Assembly (NCBI RefSeq): GCF_001620365.2
Contig: NZ_LQMT02000003.1
Coordinates: 282 to 61,328, forward strand
DNA: 61,047 bases
DNA from: Amycolatopsis keratiniphila subsp. keratiniphila
Lineage (GTDB): Bacteria > Actinomycetota > Actinomycetes > Mycobacteriales > Pseudonocardiaceae
Direction: 5' to 3'
Position numbers and translations under genes: made by a program. A model generated the notes under the pieces. It was not told the origin of the DNA, ran no database searches, and worked only from the letters and a program-made list of their open reading frames with translations. How positions within the stretch are numbered: position 1 is the first letter of the stretch; each line of letters begins with the position of its first letter. Of the stretch, positions 50,771-61,047 are shown piece after piece.

Positions 50771-50886
50771 CTCGCGTGATTGAAGGCGGAACTCACGTGA
50801 TTGGAGGCGGAACTCACGTGTGCGGCGTCTGATCACGCGAGTCACGCTTCCAATCACGCGAGTTCCGCCTCCGATCACGCGTGAAC
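50769..50886. repeat. 21-bp unit array, mirror type (family C, copy 3)
   Basis: Forward units start at 50769, 50790 and 50811 (GACTCGCGTGATTGAAGGCG-like); inverted units start at 50831, 50852 and 50873 (GATCACGCGAGT-like), 21 bp apart except for a 20-bp centre. The array fills the gap between the FAD-protein and glycosyltransferase genes and supplies the stop codons of both. Confidence 0.93.
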
Positions 50887-51981
50887 GGCGAACTCCTCCA
50901 GCCGCCGGACGACCTCCGACGGCGCGGGCATGGCGGCGATCTCGTGACGGGCCCTCGCCGCCACCTCGCGCACGCGGGCGTCGTCGAGGAGGGTCTTGGC
51001 CCTCTCCTCGACGACGTCCGCGGTCACCTCGTCGCCGGTCAGCGCCCGCCCGGCGTTGGCCGTCTCCAGCGTTTCCGCGTTGACGAACTGGTCCGCGCCC
51101 TGCGGCAGCACCAGCTGCGGCAGACCCGCCGAAAGCGCGCCGAGCACGGTCCCGGTGCCGCCGTGGTGCACCACCAGATCCGCGCGCGGAAGCACTTCGG
51201 ACTGCGGCACGAAGCCGGTCACGTGGACGTTCGGTGGCAGGCCGCCGAATTCGGCGGGGTCACCCGGGCCGCGGGCGACCAGGACGTCCACCGGCAGCCG
51301 CGAGAGGCCGTCGATCGCGGCGCGCAGTACGCCGGTGGCGCCGAAGGCGACGGTGCCCAGCGTCAGGTAGACGAGGGGTCGGTCGCGTCCGTCGAGCCAC
51401 GACGGCACCGTGCCCGGTTCGTTCCACGGCACCGGCCGGAGCCGGAAGACCGTCGGCAGCGAGCTCGCCACCGGGTCGCGGACGACATCCGGCCACACGT
51501 CGATCCCGGCGTCGCCCAGCATGAGGTCGGCAGGCGGGTTGCCGTCCCACAGCGGTGCGAACCGGTGCGCGGCGGCGGCCATCAGCTCGGCGGGCATCGA
51601 CCGCCCGATCACGTGGGACACCACCGGGATCCCGGCCCGGCGGGCGGCGGCCGCCGCGCCGGCGTCGCTCATCTCGTAGACGACCAGATCCGGCCGGAGC
51701 GTGGGGAGCAGCGGGGTCAGGTCGGCGATCGTCGCCTGCGGCAGGATGTCGGCGAAGGCGGTGAAGATGGCCTCGAGCGCGTCCCCTTCGGCCTGGTCGA
51801 CGGCGTCCTGGATCGAGATCCCGACCTCGTGCGCGTCGAAGCCGAGCGAGCGGACCTTGTCCAGGAAGGCCGCGCCGGTCCCGAAGACCACTTCGTGTCC
51901 GGCGTCGCGGGCGGCGATCGCCAAGGGCATCAACGGGTACAGGTGGCCGTAGGCGGGGCGGCACGTGAAGAGGATGCGCAC
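50875..51981 (-). CDS. Glycosyltransferase, GT1 (macrolide-type) family
   Basis: The product is 368 residues. The GT-B fold is shown by MRILFTCRPAYGHLYPLMPLAIAARDAGHEV (N-domain Rossmann start) and the C-terminal donor-binding motif VTGFVPQSEVLPRADLVVHHGGTGTVLGALSAGLPQLVLPQGADQFVNAETL, the HHGGTG sequence of UDP- or dTDP-sugar-dependent natural-product glycosyltransferases. It should move an activated sugar to a small molecule. It is the last gene of the importer-LLM operon (13 bp after the LLM stop), which suggests modification or detoxification of the molecule handled by the cluster. The acceptor is unknown. Confidence 0.92.
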   Translation of the reverse strand: MRILFTCRPAYGHLYPLMPLAIAARDAGHEVVFGTGAAFLDKVRSLGFDAHEVGISIQDAVDQAEGDALEAIFTAFADILPQATIADLTPLLPTLRPDLVVYEMSDAGAAAAARRAGIPVVSHVIGRSMPAELMAAAAHRFAPLWDGNPPADLMLGDAGIDVWPDVVRDPVASSLPTVFRLRPVPWNEPGTVPSWLDGRDRPLVYLTLGTVAFGATGVLRAAIDGLSRLPVDVLVARGPGDPAEFGGLPPNVHVTGFVPQSEVLPRADLVVHHGGTGTVLGALSAGLPQLVLPQGADQFVNAETLETANAGRALTGDEVTADVVEERAKTLLDDARVREVAARARHEIAAMPAPSEVVRRLEEFAVHA

Positions 51982-51994
51982 CTCCTCGAAGCTA

Positions 51995-53032
51995 CTAGCT
52001 TTCCCAGACGCGCGAGGGCAGTTCTTTCCGCACGATCGGGACGACGTCGGCGGCGAAGAGCTCCAGGACGTCTCGCGCCTCCCCGGCTTCCAACCCGTCG
52101 ACCGACACCGCCTGCACCTCGTGTCCGAACGACGCGTGGTAATCGCCGATCTTGTCGATCACCTGCTCAGGGCTTCCGACAAGGGCGGAACCTCCGGTGA
52201 TCTTGTCCTCCAACGTGGTGAACTCCGACTTGTTGTGCTGATACGCGGGTGTCTTCATCAGCGCTTCGAAGTACGGCCGGTATCCGTCCAGCGCCTCCTG
52301 CGACGTCTTGGCGACATAGAGCCCGCCCGTGCCCGAACCGACGAGCGCGTCCGCCGGATCGTGGCCGTAATCCACCCAGCGCCGCCGGTAGTGGTCGATC
52401 AGGTCCGCGTACTTCTTCTTGGGATGGAAGCCGTTCGCGGTGAACAGCGGATCGCCGAACTTCGCCGCCAGCTCGGTCGATTCGGTACTCGACGCGCTCC
52501 CGTGCCAGATCCGCGGCCGCGCGTGAAAGGGACGCGGCTGCGTCGTGACGTCGGTCAGTGGCGTGCGGAACTCGCCGTCCCACGTCACGCCCTCCTCCAG
52601 GAACAGGCGGCGCAGCAGGGCGAACTTCTCCGCCTGGTACTCCCATTGCCGGTCTTCTTCGAGGCCGAACAGCGGGAAATGCCGCGGATCGTTGCCCTTC
52701 CCGATCATGAGTTCCAGCCGCCCGCCGGAAAGCTGGTCGAGCGTCGCGTAGTCCTCGGCGACGCGGACCGGGTCGAGCACGCTGATCACGGTCAGGGTGG
52801 TCAGCAGCCGGACACGTTTCGTGCGTTCCGCGACCGCCGCGAGGATCACCGGCGGAGCCGAGGAGAGGAACGGCTCGCCGTGCCGCTCGCCGACGCCGTA
52901 CGCGTCGAAGCCCAGTTCCTCGGCGAAGATCGCCTCGTCGACGACCCGGCGCAGGCGTTCGTGCTGGGTCGGGGGCGCGCCGGTCACCGGGTCGGGATGG
53001 TTGGCGACCAGGGAGAAGAGTCCGAACTTCAT
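51995..53032 (-). CDS. LLM class flavin-dependent oxidoreductase (KPN_01858-like group)
   Basis: The product is 345 residues with an intact start (ATG 53032, ATGA overlap with the ATPase gene). It is luciferase-like: [71 protein letters not shown], and [17 protein letters not shown] plus [44 protein letters not shown] later. As I recall, this corresponds to a named group of FMN-dependent monooxygenases found in a Klebsiella cluster (KPN_01854-KPN_01858) with an oligopeptide-type ABC transporter; its function is not established. It likely oxidises the imported compound with FMNH2 and O2. Confidence 0.87.
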   Translation of the reverse strand: MKFGLFSLVANHPDPVTGAPPTQHERLRRVVDEAIFAEELGFDAYGVGERHGEPFLSSAPPVILAAVAERTKRVRLLTTLTVISVLDPVRVAEDYATLDQLSGGRLELMIGKGNDPRHFPLFGLEEDRQWEYQAEKFALLRRLFLEEGVTWDGEFRTPLTDVTTQPRPFHARPRIWHGSASSTESTELAAKFGDPLFTANGFHPKKKYADLIDHYRRRWVDYGHDPADALVGSGTGGLYVAKTSQEALDGYRPYFEALMKTPAYQHNKSEFTTLEDKITGGSALVGSPEQVIDKIGDYHASFGHEVQAVSVDGLEAGEARDVLELFAADVVPIVRKELPSRVWES

Positions 53033-54606
53033 CGTGTCTCCAAGGGTTTCCGGCCGGGGATGGCGGCGAGCAGCTCCCGGGTGTAGTCCGCGCTCGGCCG
53101 TTCGAGGACGTCCTGAGCGGGGCCGAGTTCGACGAGCGCGCCGCCGCGCAGCACGCCGACGGTGTCCGCGATCTGCCGGACCACGGCGAGGTCGTGCGAG
53201 ATGAACAGATACGTCAGGCCGAGTTCGTCCTGCAGATCGGCGAGCAACCGCAGGATCTGCGCCTGCACCGAGACGTCCAGCGCGGACACCGGTTCGTCGG
53301 CGACGATCAGCTCCGGGCGCAGGGCGAGCGCCCGCGCGATGGCCGCGCGTTGCCGCTGGCCGCCGGACAATTCGGCCGGCTTCCGCTTCAACACCGAAGA
53401 CGGCAGGGCGACTTGGTCGACCAGCTCGGCCGCCCGCGCCCGGCGTTCCGCCTTCGTGCCGACGCCGAACGCGCGCAACGGCTCGGAGATGACGTCCTCG
53501 ATGCTGAACTTCGGGTTCAGCGACGCGTACGGGTTCTGGTACACCAGCTGGAACCGGCGCCGCAGCCGCCGCAGCTCCTCGCCGCGCAGCGCGGTGATGT
53601 CCTCGCTGTCGAACTCGACGACGCCGTCGGTCGGCGTCTCCAGCCGCAGGATCATCCGCGCGGTGGTCGACTTGCCCGAACCGGATTCGCCGACCAGCGC
53701 GAGCGTCCGGCCGCGGGCGATGTCGAACGAAACACCGTCGACGGCACGGACGGTTCCGAAGGTTTTGCCGAGGTCACGGACCGACACCAGGACGTCGGAC
53801 GACGGCGGTTTCGGCTCCCGCAACGGGGTGTCGGACAGGCTTGGTGCGGCGGCGAGCAGATCCCGCGTGTATTTCTGTGAGGGTGCGGCGAGGATCTCTC
53901 CGGTCGTGCCTTCCTCGACGACACTCCCCTGGGACAGCACGACGATCCGCGACGCGCGATCCGAGGCGACACCGAGGTCGTGGGTGATCAGCAGGACGGC
54001 GGTGCCCGCTTCGGCGGCGAGTTCTTCGAGATGGTCGAGGATCTGTCGCTGCACGGTGACGTCGAGCGCGCTGGTCGGTTCGTCGGCGATGATCAACTTC
54101 GGCCGTCCGGCGAGCGCGGCGGCGATCAGCGCACGCTGCCGGAGCCCGCCGGACAGCTCGTGCGGATACTGCCGCGCCCGCGTCTCCGGATCGGCGATCC
54201 CGGCCTTGCGCAGCAGTTTCACCGCCTCCGCGCCCGCGCTTCGTTTGTCGGCCAGACCGTGGATCAGCAGCACTTCCGCGACCTGATCGCCGATCCGGTG
54301 CACGGGGTTGAGCGACACGGTCGGATCCTAGGGGACCAGCGCGATCTCGCGGCCGCGCACCGAACGCCAAGCGCGGTCGGCGAGTTTCGTGAGGTCGCGG
54401 CCGTCGAAGGTGATCTCGCCGCGGTCGATGCGCCCGCCACGCGGCAGCAGCCCGATCGCCGCGTGCGCCGTCGTGCTCTTGCCGGAGCCGGACTCGCCGA
54501 CCACCGCGACGATCTGTCCCTTGTGGACGGAAAGCGAGACACCGTCCACAGCGGGCACGGACTTGTAGGAAACCGCGAGATCGCGGATGGTCAGCAGTTC
54601 GCTCAC
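53029..54606 (-). pseudogene. Fused two-domain ABC transporter ATPase, interrupted by an amber codon
   Basis: From GTG 54606 (GGAGACG upstream) the frame reads [45 protein letters not shown] (Walker A 37-45) and on to REIALVP, then TAG at 54328-54330 (codon 93), then [13 protein letters not shown] in the same frame. In this family the residue after LVP is the Q-loop glutamine (CAG), so TAG is a single C-to-T change at a functional codon. Without it the gene would give a 525-residue Dpp/Opp-type double ATPase; the second domain is intact ([35 protein letters not shown]). Restart at GTG 54318 would give 429 residues lacking the first Walker A. Confidence 0.9.
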
Positions 54607-55418
54607 CGCACGTCTCCTTCGATCGCTCTGGACAGCCGGTTCGCCGACAGCACCACGGCCGCGACGGTGAGCCCGGGGAATGTCGTCATCCACCAGGCGG
54701 TGGCGAGGAAGCCGCGGCCGCCCGCCACCAGCGAGCCCCATTCCGGGGTCGGCGGGGTGGCGCCGTAGCCGAGGAAGCTCAGCGCGGACACCTCCAGCAC
54801 CGCCGTGCCGAAGGTGAGCGTCGCGAGCGCGAGCACCGGGCCGAGCGCGTTGGGCAGCACGTGCCGTCCGAGCACTCCGGTCCAGCGCACGCCGCCCGCT
54901 CGGGCCGCCTCGACGAACACGCCACTGCGGACACGCAGTACTTCGGCCCGCATCAGCCGGGCGAACTGCGCGAGGTTCGCGACGCCGACCGCGATCGCGA
55001 CATTGGTCGTCCCGAAGCCGAGTGCGGTGACCAGTGCCAGCGAAAGGAGAATCGACGGGATCGCCAGCAGGACGTCGACGCAGCGCATGATCGCCGAATC
55101 GAGGGCGCCGCCGCGGAACCCGGCGAGCAGGCCGAGCGCGGAACCGGCGACGAGCGCGACGACGACGGCGATCACGGTCGCCTGCAACGAAAGCGCGGAG
55201 CCGTGGACCACCCGCGCGAAGATGTCGCGCCCGGTCTCGTCGGTACCGAAGAGATGGCCGAGCGACGGGCCTTGCATCTTCTCAGCGGGGACGCCGGCGA
55301 GCGGATCCTGTCCGGTGAACAGGCCGGGGGCGACCGCCGACAGCAGGGCGAAGGCCAGGACGGCGATCGCGAGGATCAGGCCCGGCTTCCGCCCGGTGCG
55401 CACGAGAACGTCAGGCAT
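54603..55418 (-). CDS. ABC transporter permease, DppC/OppC type
   Basis: The product is 271 residues with about six membrane segments. FGTDETGRDIFARVVHGSALSLQATVIAVVVALVAGSALGLLAGFRGG is the classical DppC start. The EAA loop is FVEAARAGGVRWTGVLGRHVLPNALGPVL, and the C-terminal SFLGYGATPPTPEWGSLVAGGRG is characteristic. It would pair with the DppB-type permease encoded upstream (8-bp overlap). The stop overlaps the start of the ATPase gene (GTGA). Confidence 0.93.
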   Translation of the reverse strand: MPDVLVRTGRKPGLILAIAVLAFALLSAVAPGLFTGQDPLAGVPAEKMQGPSLGHLFGTDETGRDIFARVVHGSALSLQATVIAVVVALVAGSALGLLAGFRGGALDSAIMRCVDVLLAIPSILLSLALVTALGFGTTNVAIAVGVANLAQFARLMRAEVLRVRSGVFVEAARAGGVRWTGVLGRHVLPNALGPVLALATLTFGTAVLEVSALSFLGYGATPPTPEWGSLVAGGRGFLATAWWMTTFPGLTVAAVVLSANRLSRAIEGDVR

Positions 55419-56361
55419 CGGCCGTCTCCCGGTGTCGGATCCGCGGGTCGAGCAGGGGATAGACGAGGTCGACGAGCAAGTTGATCACCACGAACACCAG
55501 CGCCGCGAGCACGATGACCGCCTGCACCACCGGGATGTCCTGCGCGGTCACCGCCGACGACGTCACGCGGCCGAGGCCGTCGCGGGAGAACACCGTCTCG
55601 GTGATCACCGAACCCGCGATCAGGTTCCCGGCGACCACGCCGGCGATGGTGAGCGTGGGCACCGCCGCGTTGCGCAGTAAATGTCCGAAGTGGACTCTCG
55701 ATCGGCTCGCCCCTTTCGCCAGCGCGATCTCGGCGTACGGCTCGGCGAGCTGCGTGCGGAGGCTCTTCGCCAGCACCTGACCGATGATCGCGCCGGTCGG
55801 GATGGCGAGTGTGATCGCGGGCAGGATCAGCGACTCGAAGCCGTTCGAACCCAGCGCGGGCAACAGCCTGAGCTGGAAGGAGAAGAACTGGATGAGCAGC
55901 AGCCCGACCCAGAACGGTGGCAACGAGATCCCCAGCGGCGGCAACGCGAGCAGGAGATTGCCCAGCCAGCGGTGCCGCGTGAGGGTGCCGGCGAACGCGA
56001 TCCCGCCGCCGAACAGGATCGCGAGCACCAGGGCGAAGCCGGTCACCGCCAGCGTCGGCGGCAGGGCCGAGACGACCATGTTCGTGGCGTCGTCCCCGGT
56101 GGCGATCGAACGGCCGAAGTCGCCTTGCAAAGCCGCGAGCAGCCGCTTTCCGTACTGCAGTGGCAACGGATCGTCGAGTCCGTACTCCGCCTTCGCCGCG
56201 GCCAGTTGCTCCGGTGTCACCGAAAGGCCGGCCTCACCTCCGCCGAGCTTCGCGCTGACCGCGTCACCCGGCAGGAGGTAGAGGATCACGAACGACACGG
56301 TGAAGGCGGCCCACAGCACGAAAACCGCCTGCAGGATCCGCCGCAGCAGATACCGTGTCAC
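55411..56361 (-). CDS. ABC transporter permease, DppB/OppB type
   Basis: The product is 316 residues from GTG 56361 (TRYLLRRILQAVFVLWAAFTVSFVILYLLPGD, the typical DppB N-terminus). Features include YGLDDPLPLQYGKRLLAALQGDFGRSIATGDDATNMV, the EAA loop YAEIALAKGASRSRVHFGHLLRNAAVPTLTIAG, and ETVFSRDGLGRVTSSAVTAQDIPVVQAVIVLAALVFVVINLLVDLVYPLLDPRIR. By chance its frame is continuous with the shifted frame of the binding-protein gene upstream, producing a long composite reading frame that should not be annotated as one protein. The start overlaps the binding-protein stop (GTGA). Confidence 0.93.
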   Translation of the reverse strand: MTRYLLRRILQAVFVLWAAFTVSFVILYLLPGDAVSAKLGGGEAGLSVTPEQLAAAKAEYGLDDPLPLQYGKRLLAALQGDFGRSIATGDDATNMVVSALPPTLAVTGFALVLAILFGGGIAFAGTLTRHRWLGNLLLALPPLGISLPPFWVGLLLIQFFSFQLRLLPALGSNGFESLILPAITLAIPTGAIIGQVLAKSLRTQLAEPYAEIALAKGASRSRVHFGHLLRNAAVPTLTIAGVVAGNLIAGSVITETVFSRDGLGRVTSSAVTAQDIPVVQAVIVLAALVFVVINLLVDLVYPLLDPRIRHRETADA

Positions 56362-57963
56362 GAGCCGGACACCCAGGCGTCGAACAGCTGAAGCCGCGAC
56401 GACGCCTCGAAACCGATGCCGTGCGCGTTCGGTCCGTGCGCAAGCACCTGGGTCAGCTCGAACACCGGCGCCGAGTAGCCGTGCTCGATGATCGCGCGCT
56501 GTGCCTCCTCGGCCGCGGGCTTGCGTTTCGCCGGGTCCACAGTGGACGACTGTGCGTCGAGCGGCGCGTCGACCGGGTTGCCCGCGGACAGCTTGCTGCG
56601 GTTGTTCGCCTTGGTGGAGAACAGGTTGCGCAGGATGTCCGGGTCGGCGCGGGTGGTGTTGTACCAGAGGTACTCGTAGTTCCCGCTCTGCGTGATCTGC
56701 ACGGTCTCGGCCGTCGTGCGCTGCTCGATCCGAAGGTCGAAGCCGATCTTGCGCAACTGCTGCTGGACGAGTTCGAGCACGCTCTTGTTCTGGTTGAAAA
56801 CCAGGGAGAAGACGACCTTCGCGGTCAGCCGCTGCCCGTTCTTGGTGCGGATCCCGTCGGGTCCGGGGAGCCAGCCCGCGCTTTCCAGCAGCGCCGTGGC
56901 GCCGGCCGGATCGTAGGCGAGCAGCGGGGAAAGGTCGGTGTGGAACGGTGTCGCCGAGCCGAGGATGCTGGTGGCGGGCTTGTAGTTCGGGGTCAGCACG
57001 GTGTTCGTGACCTCGGGCCGGTTGATGCCCTTGACCACCGCCTGGCGGACCTTCTCGTCGGTGAGCACGCCCTTGGTGACGTTGGCGTGCAGGTTGAACA
57101 CGATGCCGGGGTTCGGGCGCGTGGGCTCGGCGAAGCCGTTGCCGGTGAACTGCGGTTCGTCGACCGGCTGGACGTCGGTGATGGCGTCGAGCTGCCCGGA
57201 CGCGAGACTTCCGGTGCGCACCCCGGGTTCCGGCACGATCTTGTAGGCGATCTTGTCGAGATACGCCTCGCCCTGGTGCTTGAACAGCGACGACCCCCAG
57301 TTGTAGCCCTTGCGTTTCGCCAGGACGATCTCCTGGTTCTGTTTCAGGCTCTCGAAAACGAACGGGCCGGAGCCGATCAGGCCGTCGCCCTGGCAGCGCT
57401 GGTCGGCGGTCTTCTTGTACGCGGCGGGCGCGAGGACGCCGAGCGACATCGTCGAGCTGGCCTGCAGGAACTGTTGCGCTGGGCACGGAGAACTCGATCT
57501 TCACCGTCTTCGGATCGACGACCGTCGTTCCCTTGTAGACGGCCAGATAGCCCGAGCCGAGCTGCGATTTCGGGCCGAGCGCCTTGATCGCGTCGAAGCT
57601 CGTCTTGACCGCCGCGGCGTCGACCGGGCTGCCGTCGGAGAAGGTCGCGCCGTCGCGCAGGTGGAAGGTGAACGCGGTCGAATCCGTGTTGCTCTCCCAT
57701 TTTTCGGCCAGCCATGGCTTGAGCTCGCCGGTGGCCGGGTCTTGATCGGTCAGCGAATCGACCAGCTGACGGCCGACGTTGAGCGAAGCGTTGGTGCCGA
57801 CCTGTTGCGGGTCGATGCAGTCTGGGCTCGAGGAGATCCCGAGTCGCAGCGTGCCACCGGGTTTGGGCGGCCCGGCGTCACCCGTCGCGCCACCCGCGGA
57901 AGAGCAAGCAGTGACGACGAGGGCGGTGAGCGCGAGTAAGGAAGTGGCGGCGGTACGGGACAC
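56358..57963 (-). pseudogene. Oligopeptide-type ABC transporter binding protein, frameshifted
   Basis: Residues 1-163 are in the first frame: lipoprotein signal MSRTAATSLLALTALVVTAC, then GGTLRLGISSSPDCIDPQQVGTNASLNVGRQLVDSLTDQDPATGELKPWLAEKWE, as in SBP_bac_5 proteins. Near 57474-57475 the frame must shift by one base to continue as QFLQASSTMSLGVLAPAAYKKTADQ, which then runs to the stop at 56358. The whole span is 1606 nt, that is 535 codons plus one extra base; the simplest reading is one inserted A in GCAACAG. The corrected product would be about 534 residues. As I recall, the family goes with the KPN_01858-like LLM enzymes (KPN_01854 group). Substrate unknown. Confidence 0.9.
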
Positions 57964-58105
57964 CGGGTGGCCTCCAGCGGGGAACGGGGGGCGCTTTCTC
58001 TTGCGCCTGCCCGAATCACGCTAATCACGGCCTTGAGCACCGCCCATATGCTGAGCCCGGCTCCCAGTCCGCGAAACGTCCCACCTTTCCGCTTGACAGC
58101 GGTGA

Positions 58106-58164
58106 AAGTACGTGAAGGCCCCCTTCATGTACCTAGGCGCAAGGAAGGGGGCCTTCATGTACTT
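58106..58164. repeat. Family B palindrome, hybrid copy
   Basis: The outer 21 nt of both arms match the family (AAGTACGTGAAGGCCCCC and complement), but the inner part of the left arm is CATGTACC where the right arm has GCGCAAGG, so the stem is open in the middle. It lies 8 bp after the stop of the HNH nuclease gene (minus strand). Confidence 0.82.
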
Positions 58165-58171
58165 ACGGGGT

Positions 58172-58810
58172 CTAGCAGCGGTTGAGCATGTCCGTCAGCG
58201 CGGTCTTCTCCGCAGACTTGATGCTCAGCTTGTACTTGTACTTCACCGTGGTCCACATCTTCGCGTAGGTGCACCAGTAGCCGACGGTCGGCGGCTTCCA
58301 GGCGTCCGGCGACTTGTCGCCCTTCTCCTGGTTGACGTTGTCGGTGACGGCGATCAGCTGCGGCGAGCTGAGGTCGTTCGCGAACGCCTGCCGCTGCGCG
58401 GTGGTCCACGAAGACGCGCCGGTGCGCCAGGCGGCGGCCAGCGGGACGACGTGGTCGATGTCCACATCGGACGCCGCGCGCCAGGTGGCGCCGTCATAGG
58501 GGCTGAACCAGCTGCCGGAGACGGCGGCGCAACTGCTGTCCTGCTGAACGTTCGTGCCGTCCCGCTTCAGCACGACCTCACGGGTGTTGCAGCTGTTGCC
58601 CTGGTCGGACCAGTGCGGGAACTTGTCGCGGCTGTACCCGGTCGACGAACCGTCCGGTTTGACGGTCAGCGAGGCGAGCTGGGACTTGGCGGTGTCCGCC
58701 GACGGGATGCCCGGGGGTGTCGCTTCGGCGACACCCACCACGCCCGCGGAGACGATCGCCGAGACGGCGAGAACGGTGAAGGAGCGACGAACAGCAAGCG
58801 CAGTTGGCAT
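58172..58810 (-). CDS. Secreted HNH-type nuclease (DUF1524/GmrSD C-terminal-like)
   Basis: The product is 212 residues with a Sec signal peptide (MPTALAVRRSFTVLAVSAIVSAGVVGVAEA) and GGAGG upstream of the ATG. The nuclease core is DVDIDHVVPLAAAWRTGASSWTTAQRQAFANDLSSPQLIAVTDNVNQEKGDKSPDAWKPP, with the DHxxPL metal/active His and the later N...KGD...W pattern of this family. A CNTREVVLKRD segment with cysteines suggests a disulfide in the secreted form. It is expected to cleave DNA outside the cell, for nutrient use or competition. No immunity gene is adjacent. Confidence 0.9.
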   Translation of the reverse strand: MPTALAVRRSFTVLAVSAIVSAGVVGVAEATPPGIPSADTAKSQLASLTVKPDGSSTGYSRDKFPHWSDQGNSCNTREVVLKRDGTNVQQDSSCAAVSGSWFSPYDGATWRAASDVDIDHVVPLAAAWRTGASSWTTAQRQAFANDLSSPQLIAVTDNVNQEKGDKSPDAWKPPTVGYWCTYAKMWTTVKYKYKLSIKSAEKTALTDMLNRC

Positions 58811-58995
58811 ATTGCTGCCTCCGTGTCAGGTTTGGGGACCTGGTCACCATGCGGCACCGATATGACCCACGCAACACCATCGGATGACACTCTGCTGGCT
58901 ATTCGTGAACGGAGGGTGTCACGAGCAGGTAGGACAGGGTGTCCGTCACCGAAAAATCTTCGGAAAGTCCAGCTGATGGTTCTGAGCCGAATGGC

Positions 58996-61017
<2,022 letters not shown>

Positions 61018-61031
61018 CCCCCTTTTCGCGT

Positions 61032-61047
61032 GCTATGAACGGGCCGT
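61032..61047. repeat. Palindrome family A, truncated copy at window end
   Basis: GCTATGAACGGGCCGT matches the start of the family A left arm except for one change (GGTCCG to GGGCCG). The rest is outside the window. Confidence 0.75.

Noticed and set aside
54264..54606. Two separate ATPase genes in place of one interrupted gene
   Set aside because: Both parts are in the same frame, the stop falls on the Q-loop codon, and the sequence on each side joins without loss; a split of a fused gene by point mutation fits better.
55411..57963. A single 850-residue protein joining a binding protein and a permease
   Set aside because: The middle third is out of frame with the binding-protein family. The continuity comes from the frameshift at 57474 and chance openness, not from a real fusion.

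Overview
The window looks like a chromosomal segment of a high-GC actinomycete, most likely a Pseudonocardiales member close to Amycolatopsis. The reasons are strong GC codon bias, frequent GTG starts, ATGA/GTGA translational overlaps, F420-type enzymes, and a conserved gene backbone. That backbone (pyrE, TrmH-family methyltransferase, GH76 protein, DedA, fba, DUF3151, an Rv0358-like protein, purA) is the same set that lies between Rv0382c and Rv0357c of Mycobacterium tuberculosis. This comparison is from memory and was not computed. No rRNA, tRNA, prophage, transposase or CRISPR array was seen.

Layout. 0.1-9.4 kb: small envelope/hypothetical genes, an SDR, MgtC, a PepSY lipoprotein, a MacB/FtsX-type ABC exporter, pyrE with a clear terminator, DUF2784 and TrmH. 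9.5-13.3 kb: a lone molybdopterin oxidoreductase, a GH76 protein and an AAC(2')-I-type aminoglycoside acetyltransferase. 13.4-20.5 kb: a sugar locus, with a LacI regulator, a tandem LacI copy lacking its DNA-binding domain, and a tightly overlapped operon (binding lipoprotein, permease, ATPase, PfkB kinase, FrcK-like kinase, SDR) that resembles rhizobial frcBCAK. 20.7-29.9 kb: a VOC protein, two DedA proteins and two drug-efflux loci (MarR-MFS and TetR-MFS), plus a GlcD-type oxidase. 29.9-32.6 kb: nagA behind a DasR-like site, a SigE-family sigma factor and YciI. 32.6-39.3 kb: an oxidation cluster (Baeyer-Villiger monooxygenase, ferritin-like di-iron protein, PDR-type reductase, SDR, PPOX, aldo/keto reductase, F420 LLM enzyme). 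39.3-47.3 kb: fba, a membrane protein, DUF3151, a secreted lipase with divergent TetR, a diguanylate cyclase and an MFS transporter. 47.7-58.0 kb: a flavin-monooxygenase/oligopeptide-type ABC import cluster. 58.2-61.0 kb: a secreted HNH nuclease, an Rv0358-like protein and purA.

Most notable observations. (1) The 47.7-58.0 kb cluster, whose function I do not know, carries three separate lesions: an amber codon exactly at the Q-loop glutamine of the fused ATPase, a one-base frameshift in the binding protein, and a luciferase-like monooxygenase with no usable start codon upstream of its conserved N-terminus. (2) Gene ends are marked by several palindromic repeat families. They include a superfamily with 26-nt arms and three arrays of 21-bp units (two of them mirror-symmetric). 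Every convergent gene pair in the window either abuts or overlaps at its stops or is separated by such an element. (3) A 56-bp palindrome related to one of these families lies inside the PfkB reading frame. (4) The protein usually called a metal-dependent hydrolase next to the Baeyer-Villiger enzyme has an E/ExxH/E/ExxH pattern and is coupled to a flavin-2Fe2S reductase, so it may be a di-iron oxygenase.
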